A stretch of DNA of 64,000 nt from Pseudohongiella sp. GTDB lineage: Bacteria > Pseudomonadota > Gammaproteobacteria > Pseudomonadales > Pseudohongiellaceae. The stretch spans positions 1 through 64,000 of the forward strand of contig JAUYSM010000109.1 in assembly GCA_030696315.1 (NCBI GenBank), read 5' to 3'. A model generated the notes under the pieces. That model saw only the letters and a program-made list of their open reading frames with translations, was not told the origin of the DNA and searched no databases. A program made the translations under genes and the position numbers. Below, one piece after another: positions 9,290 through 18,303 of the stretch (the stretch's first letter is position 1; the number at the start of each line of letters is the position of its first letter).

Positions 9290-10317
9290 AAATTTTCCAG
9301 AGTATAAGCAATTCGCGCGCCGGCTTCGGCAATTCGCTTGGTAGCGATATCGCGCATCTGTTGCTCATACGCTGCGCTCAGCGTAACGGTTCCCAGTTCA
9401 TTGCCGGTATTTTCGCTACGCAGCACATTGTCGATCACGGTTTGAGGGTATACGGTGCTCAGCAAAATATCGCGACTTTGTTGCAACCAGTATGTGGGGC
9501 GAAAACCAAGCTGATCGGTATCGGAGGAAATGTCGGTGGCGATTGCCATTAACGCCGGCATTGATTGAGAAACAGGTATTTCACGCAGAGCTCTGTCCCA
9601 TGTGGAGTGCAGATTGCCGTTGTTCACACGGATACCATTGCCACCACGGTCGCCTTCAGGGAACAGGCGCTCAGATACCAGGCCACCGGTATGCAAAGGC
9701 TGATGAACATCACCGATCAGGTGCAGCAACCAGCTCAACGCCACCGCTTTGTCGGCGGTATTGGTGGCGTTTTGCAGTTCATAAATCGCAAAATCCAGTC
9801 CATTCGCCACATTGTCGACATGGCTACGCTCTTGTATCTGCTCGGCAGCTACACCTTGAATATCAGGACGGGGCGCGGTATTGACGTAAACATTGCCTTG
9901 GCGAACTGTCTCATCGCGCACCCAGGCGCCGTCAATCCAGTGCCAGTTCGGATTGTCAAAGCGCTGCTGATCGTCGCCCTCAAAACCTCGCGCCATATCC
10001 GGCCAGATAGCCGCTTGGCCCAGCAGCCAGCGCGCCTGAGTATCCGCATCGGTGCTCTTAAGCGCATCAGGCATGGCGGCCAGGAAATCCTGCTCAAAAC
10101 GTGGGTGTGCTCTCAGGATGGTGATGAATTGCTCGCGTGTATCGGTGGACATCAACTCCCAGGCGACTTCAGCCGTCAAACGATGCCCTGTGGCATCCCA
10201 GGCGTTTGCGGTGAACGGCAATAACATCAGCAGCGAGGCTTGTACTGACGAGATGACACATCTGCGTGTCTGATGACACATGAGCGAAGATAAGAAAACT
10301 GCGCGCTTTAAAAACAT
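9286..10317 (-). CDS. S1/P1-type nuclease
   Basis: NAWDATGHRLTAEVAWELM; LSWLLHLIGDVHQPLHTGG; HSTWDRAL; 4-bp overlap with MipA gene. Confidence 0.9.
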   Translation of the reverse strand: MFLKRAVFLSSLMCHQTRRCVISSVQASLLMLLPFTANAWDATGHRLTAEVAWELMSTDTREQFITILRAHPRFEQDFLAAMPDALKSTDADTQARWLLGQAAIWPDMARGFEGDDQQRFDNPNWHWIDGAWVRDETVRQGNVYVNTAPRPDIQGVAAEQIQERSHVDNVANGLDFAIYELQNATNTADKAVALSWLLHLIGDVHQPLHTGGLVSERLFPEGDRGGNGIRVNNGNLHSTWDRALREIPVSQSMPALMAIATDISSDTDQLGFRPTYWLQQSRDILLSTVYPQTVIDNVLRSENTGNELGTVTLSAAYEQQMRDIATKRIAEAGARIAYTLENL

Positions 10318-10390
10318 GAAAAAGCTTCCTGTCTTGTGGTTTGCGCACAGTGTACCAGAGCAGTATAGTCGCGTATCTCCAGATTGCAGG

Positions 10391-10431
10391 CAAAAAAATG
10401 CCCACGTGAAGCGCTTGGCTCACACGTGGGC
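10391..10431 (-). terminator. Rho-independent terminator (minus strand)
   Basis: 9-bp perfect stem GCCCACGTG (10431-10423)/CACGTGGGC (10408-10400) followed on minus strand by ATTTTTTTG. Confidence 0.8.
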
Positions 10432-10503
10432 TAGGTATCACCCATCAATGGAAAAGGGGAGAGTCTGTTCCATTCAAGCCACCAGCAGGGGAATGCCGGT
10501 GCT
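10391..10503 (-). ncRNA. Candidate structured small RNA or 5' leader (three hairpins, C-rich loops, terminal Rho-independent terminator)
   Basis: Minus-strand hairpins CACCGGCA-UUCCCC-UGCUGGUG, AAUGGAA-CAGACUCUCCCCUU-UUCCAUU and GCCCACGUG-N14-CACGUGGGC-AUUUUUUU; TATACT hexamer at 10514-10509. Confidence 0.55.
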
Positions 10504-10733
10504 TGATCAGTATAATGCATGAGCTGTGCCAGTATTTTTTGGGGTTGCGCTAGTTATTGAAAATAAAGGGAAAATATTTTTTAATTTGGGTTTTGAAGCT
10601 TTTTAGGCCTATGGTTCTGTGTAGGGTTGCAGGAAAACACGATTCGTTTTGGTTCTTCGGTGCTGATTTTGCACCAGCTTGGTGCGCTTAAATTTTATTG
10701 TTGGTAATGTGTTGTCATAAAAGGATGTAGCGA

Positions 10734-11147
10734 ATGGAGCCAATCCGGTCGAGGCAAGTTTCAGTCCAAGAGATTGAATGTTCTGCGATTCGAGCACAAG
10801 GTGCCGGCGGACAAAACGTCAACAAGGTGTCATCTGCCATTCATTTACGGTTTGACGTGAAATCCTCGTCACTGCCGGATGATGTCAAAGCGCTGGTACT
10901 GGCGTTGCGCGATAGGCGGATGAATGCCGACGGCGTCATAGTGATCAAAGCACAGCGTTTTCGTACTCAGGAGAAAAACCGCGAAGATGCCATTGCGCGC
11001 TTGCAGGCCCTTGTTGACAAAGCCTGTGAGGTGGCCCCGCCACGACTCGCAACACGCATCCCCAGAGCGCAAAAGCAGCAGCGACTGGAGAGCAAGCGCA
11101 AGGTAGCGACCATCAAGTCCTTACGTGGCAAGCCGGTTGCTGACTAA
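10734..11147 (+). CDS. arfB: Alternative ribosome-rescue factor ArfB (GGQ peptidyl-tRNA hydrolase)
   Basis: IECSAIRAQGAGGQNVNKVSSAIHLRFDV; basic C-terminal tail RIPRAQKQQRLESKRKVATIKSLRGK. Confidence 0.92.
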   Translation: MEPIRSRQVSVQEIECSAIRAQGAGGQNVNKVSSAIHLRFDVKSSSLPDDVKALVLALRDRRMNADGVIVIKAQRFRTQEKNREDAIARLQALVDKACEVAPPRLATRIPRAQKQQRLESKRKVATIKSLRGKPVAD

Positions 11148-11206
11148 GCCTGCATGTGTCATAAAGCGGCTATTTCGTTCACACAATCTGTTCAGGATAT
11201 TTAATC

Positions 11207-11638
11207 ATGTTGAGACCTTTTCATCTGGCCATTCCGGTGCGCGATCTGAACGAAGCGCGTGAGTTTTACGGCACGCGGCTGAATCTGCCGCAAGGGCGCA
11301 GCTCTGATCATTGGATTGATTACAACTTCTTTGGTCACCAGCTTGTGGTGCACCTGAACCCGAATCTGGGCAAAGACGGCTCTGTGCATCAGCACGCCAA
11401 TCATGTGGATGGTCATGGTGTACCAGTGCCACATTTTGGTGTGGTACTGAGCATGGAGGAATTTGCCGACTTTGAGCAGCGCCTGCGCGCGATGGGAACG
11501 GAGTTTGTGATCGAACCTTACATCCGGTTCAAAGGCCTGGCAGGTGAGCAGGCTACCATGTTTTTTAAAGATCCGTCCGGGAATGCCCTGGAGTTCAAGG
11601 CATTCCGGGATATCGAATCGCAGCTATTTGCGGTCTGA
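11207..11638 (+). CDS. VOC family (glyoxalase/dioxygenase superfamily) protein
   Basis: [44 protein letters not shown]. Confidence 0.85.
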   Translation: MLRPFHLAIPVRDLNEAREFYGTRLNLPQGRSSDHWIDYNFFGHQLVVHLNPNLGKDGSVHQHANHVDGHGVPVPHFGVVLSMEEFADFEQRLRAMGTEFVIEPYIRFKGLAGEQATMFFKDPSGNALEFKAFRDIESQLFAV

Positions 11639-12820
11639 TCAATATACCTCAAACAACCCGGCGCCGCCCATGCCACCACCAATACACATGGTGCACACAA
11701 CGTACTTGGCGCCGCGGCGTTTACCTTCAATCAAGGCGTGACCGACCATACGCGCACCACTCATGCCGTAGGGGTGGCCGATAGAAATAGCGCCACCGTT
11801 CACATTCAGCAGTTCATCAGGGATGCCGAGTTTGTCACGGCAGTACAGCACCTGAACAGCAAACGCTTCATTGAGTTCCCACAGGCCGATGTCTTCCATT
11901 TTCAGGCCAAAACGCTTGAGTAGCACGGGAATTGCAAACACCGGGCCTATGCCCATTTCATCGGGCTCACACCCTGCCACCGCCATGCCGCGGTACGCAC
12001 CCAGCGGGGTCAAGCCACGTTTTTCAGCCTGTTTGCTTTCCATCAGGATGCTGGCAGATGCGCCATCGGATAACTGGCTGGCGTTACCTGCAGTGATGCA
12101 GCCGCCTTCTATGACCGGCTTCAGACTTGAAAGGCCTTCCAGTGTGGTTTCCGGGCGGTTGCCTTCATCTTTGGTCAATCGGACAGTTCTGAAGCTGATT
12201 TCACCCGTTGCTTTGTCGGCAACACCCATGGAGGATTCCATCGGTGCGATTTCCTGGTCGAACTTGCCAGCTGCTTGTGCGGCTGCAGTGCGTTGCTGGC
12301 TCTGAAAGCTGTATTCATCCTGGGCTTCGCGACTGATACCGTAGCGCTTGGCGACAATTTCAGCTGTTTGCAGCATGGGCATGTAAGCATGCTGAGACAA
12401 TGCCAGCACGTTAGCGTCAACGGTGCGGAATTTATTACGGTGATCGTTTTGTACCAGGCTGATAGATTCCAGACCCGCGCCAACCACGATGTCCATGTTG
12501 TCCACGATGATCTGTTTGGCGGCAGTGGCAATCGCCATCATGCCTGAGGCGCACTGGCGATCCATGCTCATGCCGGATACGCTGCTGGGCAAGCCGGCCG
12601 CAACACCAGCAAGGCGGCCAATGTTGTAGCCCGTGGTACCTTGTTGTACGGCGCAGCCCATCACCACATCATCAATTTCGTGTGGCGCAATGCCGGCACG
12701 GTTTACCGCTTCGCGAATGGCGTGGCCACCCAGCGTTGGACCTTCGGTGTTGTTAAAGGCGCCGCGATAGGCTTTACCAATCGGGGTTCGGGCGGTTGCC
12801 ACAATGACTGCTTCTCTCAT
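11639..12820 (-). CDS. Acetyl-CoA C-acyltransferase (thiolase)
   Basis: [70 protein letters not shown]. Confidence 0.92.
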   Translation of the reverse strand: MREAVIVATARTPIGKAYRGAFNNTEGPTLGGHAIREAVNRAGIAPHEIDDVVMGCAVQQGTTGYNIGRLAGVAAGLPSSVSGMSMDRQCASGMMAIATAAKQIIVDNMDIVVGAGLESISLVQNDHRNKFRTVDANVLALSQHAYMPMLQTAEIVAKRYGISREAQDEYSFQSQQRTAAAQAAGKFDQEIAPMESSMGVADKATGEISFRTVRLTKDEGNRPETTLEGLSSLKPVIEGGCITAGNASQLSDGASASILMESKQAEKRGLTPLGAYRGMAVAGCEPDEMGIGPVFAIPVLLKRFGLKMEDIGLWELNEAFAVQVLYCRDKLGIPDELLNVNGGAISIGHPYGMSGARMVGHALIEGKRRGAKYVVCTMCIGGGMGGAGLFEVY

Positions 12821-13212
12821 GATGGGTCCTTCTAGTCGTTTGACTTTTTGTTTAGACAAAATGGATCAGAATTAGAACAGTTGTTCGTTCTCAAGTGTAG
12901 CCGAAGCAGGCACCATTTCCCAAGTGCAAAAATGCATGTGTTTCTGACGCGTTTTTAGGGGTATCTGCCCCGAAACCTGTTTTTCCTGACGTTTGGTACA
13001 TTGCTGTCCGTATGCGCTTGTGCTAGCGTCACCGGGTCCTTTTTTAGAATCAGACTGCGGTTTGGGGCATATGTATGCCTCTGACAAGTGACCTGATTGG
13101 GCTCCTTCAGGAAGAATCCGCCCGGGTACCTCAGCACGAAGCTGAATGACCAACAATAACAACGAAATACACAGCGCATCTGTCCAGGCACATGCGTATT
13201 CCGGAGGAAAGT

Positions 13213-14991
13213 ATGAATAAGGTTCCATTCAGGCGTTCGTTCAGCCTGGTCTCTCTGCTGTCTACGGCCGCATTGGCGGCAGCACTGTCGGGTCCAGTAT
13301 CAGCGCAGGCGCCAGACATCAATAGTCGTGTAGGTGATTTTTCGTTGCTGGATCAAAACGGTTATTTCCATCACATGAGCTGGTACGACAATCGCAAAGC
13401 GATTGTGTTATTGGTTCAGGCGAATGGCAGCAACACGTTCCGTCAGGCACTGCCAACATTTTCCGCGTTACATACAACCTATAAAGATAATTTCCAGTTT
13501 TTTATGCTGAACCCTCTGGGTGAGTCGCGCGCGTCTGTGATTGATGCCGTGGCGGCTGCCGGTCAGGAAATTCCTGTGCTGATTGACGATGCACAAGTCA
13601 TCGCCGAAGCCATGAATGTGCAAACCGCTGGTGAAGCACTGATCTATGATCCGCGCTCATTCCGTCTGGTTTATCGCGGTCCGGTCGCTGGACTGGAAAA
13701 AGCACTGTCCGAAATTGATGCCGGTCAAGCGGTCAGTAATCCGGTGATGGCCGCCACGGGTGAAGCCATTCAGTATGCAGCACGCGACGCCAATATGGCG
13801 CGCACTGTGTCCTATTCGCAGGAAGTGGCACCGATTCTGGCTCAGAACTGCGCCAGTTGCCACCGTGATGGCGGTATCGCGCCATTTGCGCTGGACAGCC
13901 ATTCTATGGCTCAGGGCTGGTCGCCCATGATCCGTGAAGTCTTGATGACCAAACGTATGCCGCCAGGTCAAATCGACCCGCACGTGGGCGACTTTGTGAA
14001 CAGCTACACCGTCAGCCCGGAAGATCAGCAGACTCTTCTGCACTGGATTGCCCAGGGAGCGCAGCGCGATGGTGAGGTAGATCCGTTGGCCGAACTGGTC
14101 TGGCCGGAAACGGAGTGGGCCTTTGGTGAACCGGATCTGATTGTTGAATTGCCTCCGCAAGTGATTCCGGCAACCGGGGTGCTCGATTACATTAATGTAG
14201 TAGTCCCGTTTGAAGGTCTTACGGAAGATCGTTGGGTACGCGCCAGTCAGTACATTGCGGGTGACCGCACCGTGCTGCACCACACGCTCAACAGCATCTT
14301 GCCACCTGGTGCCAATGGTAATCGTCGGTTCTTAGGCGGCGGAAACAGTGCGGATGAAGCCAATATCACGGCGTATATCCCAGGAGCAGAGCCCAGCCAC
14401 GAGCCGGAAAATACCGGTGGTTTGCTCAAGGCCGGTTCGGAGCTGGCCTTGCAACTGCACTACACCACCAATGGTCGTGAAACAGTGGACAACAGCAAAA
14501 TTGGCATCTGGTTCTATCCAAAAGATGTTGTGCCCGAGAAGCGCATGTCAGGTCAGTGCGCCTGTATCTTCACACCAGAGTGGACTCACATTCCGCCCAA
14601 TGATCCTGATTTTGAGCAATCACAATCGATCACTGTGCCTCGTGATGCCTACCTGCACGCGTTCCTGCCACACATGCACTTCCGTGGCAAGCGTATGCGT
14701 TTTGAAGCGACCTACCCGGATGGCAGCAGCGAAGAGCTGATCAATATCGCCAACTACAACTACAACTGGCAGCTGCGTTATCAGTTGCGTGAGCCCAAAC
14801 TTGTGCCAGCCGGAACAATCATCACGGCAACCGGTGCGTTTGATAACTCATCACAAAACAAGATGAACCCGGATCCGAATCGACTGGTACCTTGGGGCCT
14901 GCAGAGCTGGGACGAAATGTTCTTTGGCTCAGTGAGCTGGCAGTATGTTGATCCGGAACCTGCAGCCGTTGAGACTGCATCGGTTCAGTAA
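13213..14991 (+). CDS. Fusion protein: redoxin-like domain + CxxCH heme-type motif + copper type II (PHM-like) monooxygenase-like domain, secreted
   Basis: Signal peptide; VGDFSLLDQNGYFHHMSWYDNRKAIVLL; NCASCHRDGGIAPFAL; TVLHHTLNSI, LQLHYTT, FLPHMHFRGKRMRFE. Confidence 0.75.
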   Translation: MNKVPFRRSFSLVSLLSTAALAAALSGPVSAQAPDINSRVGDFSLLDQNGYFHHMSWYDNRKAIVLLVQANGSNTFRQALPTFSALHTTYKDNFQFFMLNPLGESRASVIDAVAAAGQEIPVLIDDAQVIAEAMNVQTAGEALIYDPRSFRLVYRGPVAGLEKALSEIDAGQAVSNPVMAATGEAIQYAARDANMARTVSYSQEVAPILAQNCASCHRDGGIAPFALDSHSMAQGWSPMIREVLMTKRMPPGQIDPHVGDFVNSYTVSPEDQQTLLHWIAQGAQRDGEVDPLAELVWPETEWAFGEPDLIVELPPQVIPATGVLDYINVVVPFEGLTEDRWVRASQYIAGDRTVLHHTLNSILPPGANGNRRFLGGGNSADEANITAYIPGAEPSHEPENTGGLLKAGSELALQLHYTTNGRETVDNSKIGIWFYPKDVVPEKRMSGQCACIFTPEWTHIPPNDPDFEQSQSITVPRDAYLHAFLPHMHFRGKRMRFEATYPDGSSEELINIANYNYNWQLRYQLREPKLVPAGTIITATGAFDNSSQNKMNPDPNRLVPWGLQSWDEMFFGSVSWQYVDPEPAAVETASVQ

Positions 14992-15001
14992 ACGAAAGAA
15001 C

Positions 15002-15044
15002 ATATGAATTGCAGATGAATTATCAATTCACCTGCAATTCATAT
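15002..15044. terminator. 43-bp hairpin between convergent genes, overlapping the 3' end of the AbgT gene
   Basis: ATATGAATTGCAG/CTGCAATTCATAT plus inner TGAATT-atc-AATTCA with one mismatch. Confidence 0.5.
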
Positions 15045-16600
15045 CCGCTGCCAACACCTGGGCCCAGCGGTAAACCCAATCCAATCCACACCATCGCCAA
15101 CACCATACCGGTGATCATCAGCCAGATGCTGTATGGAATCATGGTGGCGGCCAGTGAACCCAGCCCAAACTCTTTATTCCAGCGCTGGCAAAATGCAAGA
15201 ATCAAGGGGAAGTAGGGCATCAAAGGCGTAATGATATTGGTTGCACCGTCACCAACCCGGTAGGCCGCTGTTGTCATCTCGGGGCTGACGCCCAGCAACA
15301 TCATCATGGGCACCAACACCGGTGCAAGCAGCGCCCATTTGGCACTGGCAGAACCAATAAACAGGTTGATCGACGCCGTCAGCAGAATGATCAAGGCAAT
15401 CAGTATCGGCATCGGCAGTTCCGCTGAGCGAATCATATCGGCGCCATTAATCGCAAAAATCAATCCAAGGTTTGACCAGTTAAACATCGCCACAAAGTGT
15501 GCGGCTGCAAAAGCCAGCACCAGATAATAAGCAAGATCCCCCATGGCGCCGGACATCATGGTCACCACATCCCGGTGACTTTTAACGGTGCCGGCGGCAG
15601 ATCCATACGCCCAGCCCGTTGCCAGAAACAGCAGGAAAAATGCGGCAACCAGGGATTGATAAAACGGTTGCAGCCGTGCAGCCCCGGCATCTTCATTGAT
15701 TAAAGGCGTGCCTGGCGCAAAACACAGCACCAGCCATAAGGCCACAATCCCGAGCGCTGCCCAGCCCGCTCTGCGCAAACCAGCCTGCTCAGGCCCGGTC
15801 AGTGTGCTGTCTTCGCGTGTGCTCAGGCCCACACTGTTGTTGGCGATGATTGCTTTGGCAGAGCCCAGTCTGGGTTCAATGATTTTGTCGGTCACGTACC
15901 AGATCACTGGCAGGTAAACAAACACCATGGCGGCAATAAAAAACCAGTTCCCTGCAATGTTCATGACCCAGCTTTGGTCCAGCGTCACCACGGCAGCTTC
16001 AGTGATGCCAAACAGCAAGGCATCCAGTTGCCCGGGAATCAGGTTGGCAGAAAATCCGCCCGAGACACCTGCGAATGCAGCTGCGATACCCGCGATGGGA
16101 TGGCGCCCGGCTGCCGCATAGACAACGCCTGCCAGTGGAATCAGTACCACGTACGCGGCATCAGCCGCGAGATTACCCAGCATTGCCAGCAGCGCAACCA
16201 CAGGTGTCAGCATGGCAAGAGGTGCTTTTTTAACCGCGCTGCTCATGGCGGTGGCAAACAAACCGCTGCGCTCTGCCACGCCTGCACCCAGCATGACCAA
16301 GAGCACATATCCCAGCGGATGAAAGTGGGCGAAGGTGGTTGGCATTTGCGTGAGCAAACGCTGCAGATTTTCCGCAGACAGCAGGCTTGCAGATAACACG
16401 ATCACCGGGCTGCCGTCGGCCTGTACTTGCGTGGGATGGACAGCAGATATGCCCAAAAGCGACGCAATGACGCTGATTACAATGACCCCGCCAATCAACC
16501 AGAAGAATATAAAAACCGGATCAGGGAGTCGGTTGCCGGTGTCTTCAATCCAGCCAAGGATGCCCTTGGATTTGTCACCGGTAGTAGGAATTTGTGCCAT
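15023..16600 (-). CDS. AbgT family (p-aminobenzoyl-glutamate-type) transporter
   Basis: LGWIEDTGNRLPDPVFIFFWLIGGVIVIS; multi-TM; VGDGATNIITPLMPYFPLIL. Confidence 0.9.
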   Translation of the reverse strand: MAQIPTTGDKSKGILGWIEDTGNRLPDPVFIFFWLIGGVIVISVIASLLGISAVHPTQVQADGSPVIVLSASLLSAENLQRLLTQMPTTFAHFHPLGYVLLVMLGAGVAERSGLFATAMSSAVKKAPLAMLTPVVALLAMLGNLAADAAYVVLIPLAGVVYAAAGRHPIAGIAAAFAGVSGGFSANLIPGQLDALLFGITEAAVVTLDQSWVMNIAGNWFFIAAMVFVYLPVIWYVTDKIIEPRLGSAKAIIANNSVGLSTREDSTLTGPEQAGLRRAGWAALGIVALWLVLCFAPGTPLINEDAGAARLQPFYQSLVAAFFLLFLATGWAYGSAAGTVKSHRDVVTMMSGAMGDLAYYLVLAFAAAHFVAMFNWSNLGLIFAINGADMIRSAELPMPILIALIILLTASINLFIGSASAKWALLAPVLVPMMMLLGVSPEMTTAAYRVGDGATNIITPLMPYFPLILAFCQRWNKEFGLGSLAATMIPYSIWLMITGMVLAMVWIGLGLPLGPGVGSGYELQVN

Positions 16601-16833
16601 TGTGAGGTCCTTTTGTCTTGTTGTCGTTTTGCGACTGAGTTTTCAGCTTCGTGTGCCAAGCATAATGCAGGCATGGCTGTGCAGCAAAGTGAAGATATGC
16701 AGGACAAAGGGGTAGCAGACTGGTGGTCGGGAGAATGCAGCAACAGCGGTTCTTGATTGAACAACTGCTACTGCATTCCCCTGCCTTCCGACCGGACCAT
16801 TGCTTCCTGCTGGCAGATTTGTATAACGCGTTT

Positions 16834-16878
16834 GAACCGCTTGTGGTTCGTTAACAGCAGTATAAACCATGTATGGTT
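16834..16878. promoter_or_regulatory. Two palindromes AACC-N6-GGTT 30 bp apart, candidate XRE operators
   Basis: GAACCGCTTGTGGTTC (16834-16849) and AACCATGTATGGTT (16865-16878). Confidence 0.5.
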
Positions 16879-17217
16879 CACTTGCGTTCAAGATTGGCAG
16901 CATTTATCAGGCAGCGGCGCGGCAGCATGCCTCAGCGAACTTTTGCCCGAAAAACCGGATTGGCGCAGTCATCTATCATGCGCATAGAAAATGAAGATCA
17001 GAACGTCACGCTGGAAACCTTGGAGATGTTGTGCCAGACCTTCCACATTGATGTCGCGGAGTTGTTCCCTCCAGTTGACAGCATTCGGGTGTATCAACCG
17101 CCCGCGCGTAGCGGGGCCGGCATGCCCATGGTCCATGAGCCCGAGTCGTCAGAGAGCAGTTCATCGGCGCCTTTAGCAGGCAAGATCAAACACAAGCCCA
17201 ACAAAAAGCTTAAATAA
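16873..17217 (+). CDS. XRE-family HTH transcriptional regulator
   Basis: RLAAFIRQRRGSMPQRTFARKTGLAQSSIMRIENEDQNVTLETLEMLCQTFHIDVAELF; start codon uncertain. Confidence 0.85.
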   Translation: MVHLRSRLAAFIRQRRGSMPQRTFARKTGLAQSSIMRIENEDQNVTLETLEMLCQTFHIDVAELFPPVDSIRVYQPPARSGAGMPMVHEPESSESSSSAPLAGKIKHKPNKKLK

Positions 17218-17533
17218 AACTCAGTGTTGCCAACGCATTGGTCATGACCAGCAGCAGAAACAACATGGCAATACGCCCTAAGGCTTTGCCAGGGTCTTCG
17301 CCCTTAAACCCGCGTTTGATACCCAGCAATAACAAAAACGTCCAGACAAGCAGCAGCGACAGCAGAATCACAAAACGCTGCCACGCCTCGTCGGCCACTG
17401 CCGCACTGCCCAGTACAAAAAATACCGCCGACATGCTCAGAAAGAGTGACCAGTAGGTCAATGCCAGACCGTAATGTCCCTGGATCAGACGTTTAAATGG
17501 GCTGATGTTGTGTTGTTCAGGTGAATTCATCAT
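17210..17533 (-). CDS. Small integral membrane protein of unknown function
   Basis: Hydrophobic segments; no family recognised; convergent 8-bp overlap with XRE gene. Confidence 0.6.
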   Translation of the reverse strand: MMNSPEQHNISPFKRLIQGHYGLALTYWSLFLSMSAVFFVLGSAAVADEAWQRFVILLSLLLVWTFLLLLGIKRGFKGEDPGKALGRIAMLFLLLVMTNALATLSFI

Positions 17534-17681
17534 CGCGTATGACAGTGCTCGAGGCTGTTTGACTGGTCACGATAGTAACAGCGCCAGCGAAATCATCCAA
17601 GCCAGCCAGACCAAGGTTGACTATGCCGGATGGCACATCGAGAATGCCCTCTGGTGTTACTGCCCGGAGCCTTTATCCCTC

Positions 17682-18278
17682 ATGTCTGATTTTATCCGAA
17701 GTCATTTTTATGCCTATATCAGCAAACTGCGCTGGTTGCAGCGTTGGGGTATGAAGCGCAATGTCATTACTGAAAATGTGATGGAGCACAGCTGGGAAGT
17801 TGCCACCATTGCTCATGTGCTGGCCTTGGTCAAAAACCGCTACTTTGATGGCAAACTGGACGTCAACGCTGTGGTGGTGGCGGCTCTGTATCACGATTGC
17901 AGTGAAGTGATTACGGGCGATATGCCATCGCCCATCAAGTACCACTCGCCGGAAATTACCCGCGCGTACAAAGCCATCGAACAGCAGGCTGGCCACGAAT
18001 TGCTCAACTTACTGCCAGCTGATCTGCAGGCAGATTTCCGAAAGGTCTTGATCGAAGAAGAACTGCCTGACGACGTTCACTCGGTGATCAAGGCGGCTGA
18101 CACCATCTGCGCGTATCTGAAATGCAAGGCCGAAGTTCAGGCAGGCAATACAGAATTCTCGAAGGCTGAAGAAGACGTGCGCCTTCGTCTGGAACGCATC
18201 AATAGTCCGGAAGTCCGCTATTTTATGCAGACGTTTGCGCCCAGTTACGGTTTGACGCTGGACGAGTTGCTGAAGTGA
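17682..18278 (+). CDS. yfbR: HD-domain 5'-deoxynucleotidase YfbR-like
   Basis: MSDFIRSHFYAYISKLRWLQRWGMKRNVITENVMEHSWEVATIAHVLA; ALYHDCSEVITGDMPSPIKYH; start set to the Met at 17682. Confidence 0.9.
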   Translation: MSDFIRSHFYAYISKLRWLQRWGMKRNVITENVMEHSWEVATIAHVLALVKNRYFDGKLDVNAVVVAALYHDCSEVITGDMPSPIKYHSPEITRAYKAIEQQAGHELLNLLPADLQADFRKVLIEEELPDDVHSVIKAADTICAYLKCKAEVQAGNTEFSKAEEDVRLRLERINSPEVRYFMQTFAPSYGLTLDELLK

Positions 18279-18303
18279 AACACATGAATGACGTGAGTCG
18301 CGG

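Noticed and set aside
9565-10224. 219-aa plus-strand ORF antisense to the S1/P1 nuclease
   Set aside because: Shadow ORF; sense strand shows strong family motifs.
10609-10797. Small minus-strand ORF upstream of the candidate sRNA
   Set aside because: Overlaps the arfB start antisense, no SD, no recognisable features; not needed to explain the terminator but cannot be fully excluded as the upstream gene.
13657-14283. 208-aa minus-strand ORF within the redoxin/Cu-monooxygenase gene
   Set aside because: Shadow ORF without any coherent motif.
16757-16987. Short plus-strand ORF overlapping the XRE gene start
   Set aside because: Different frame from the HTH protein, no motif.
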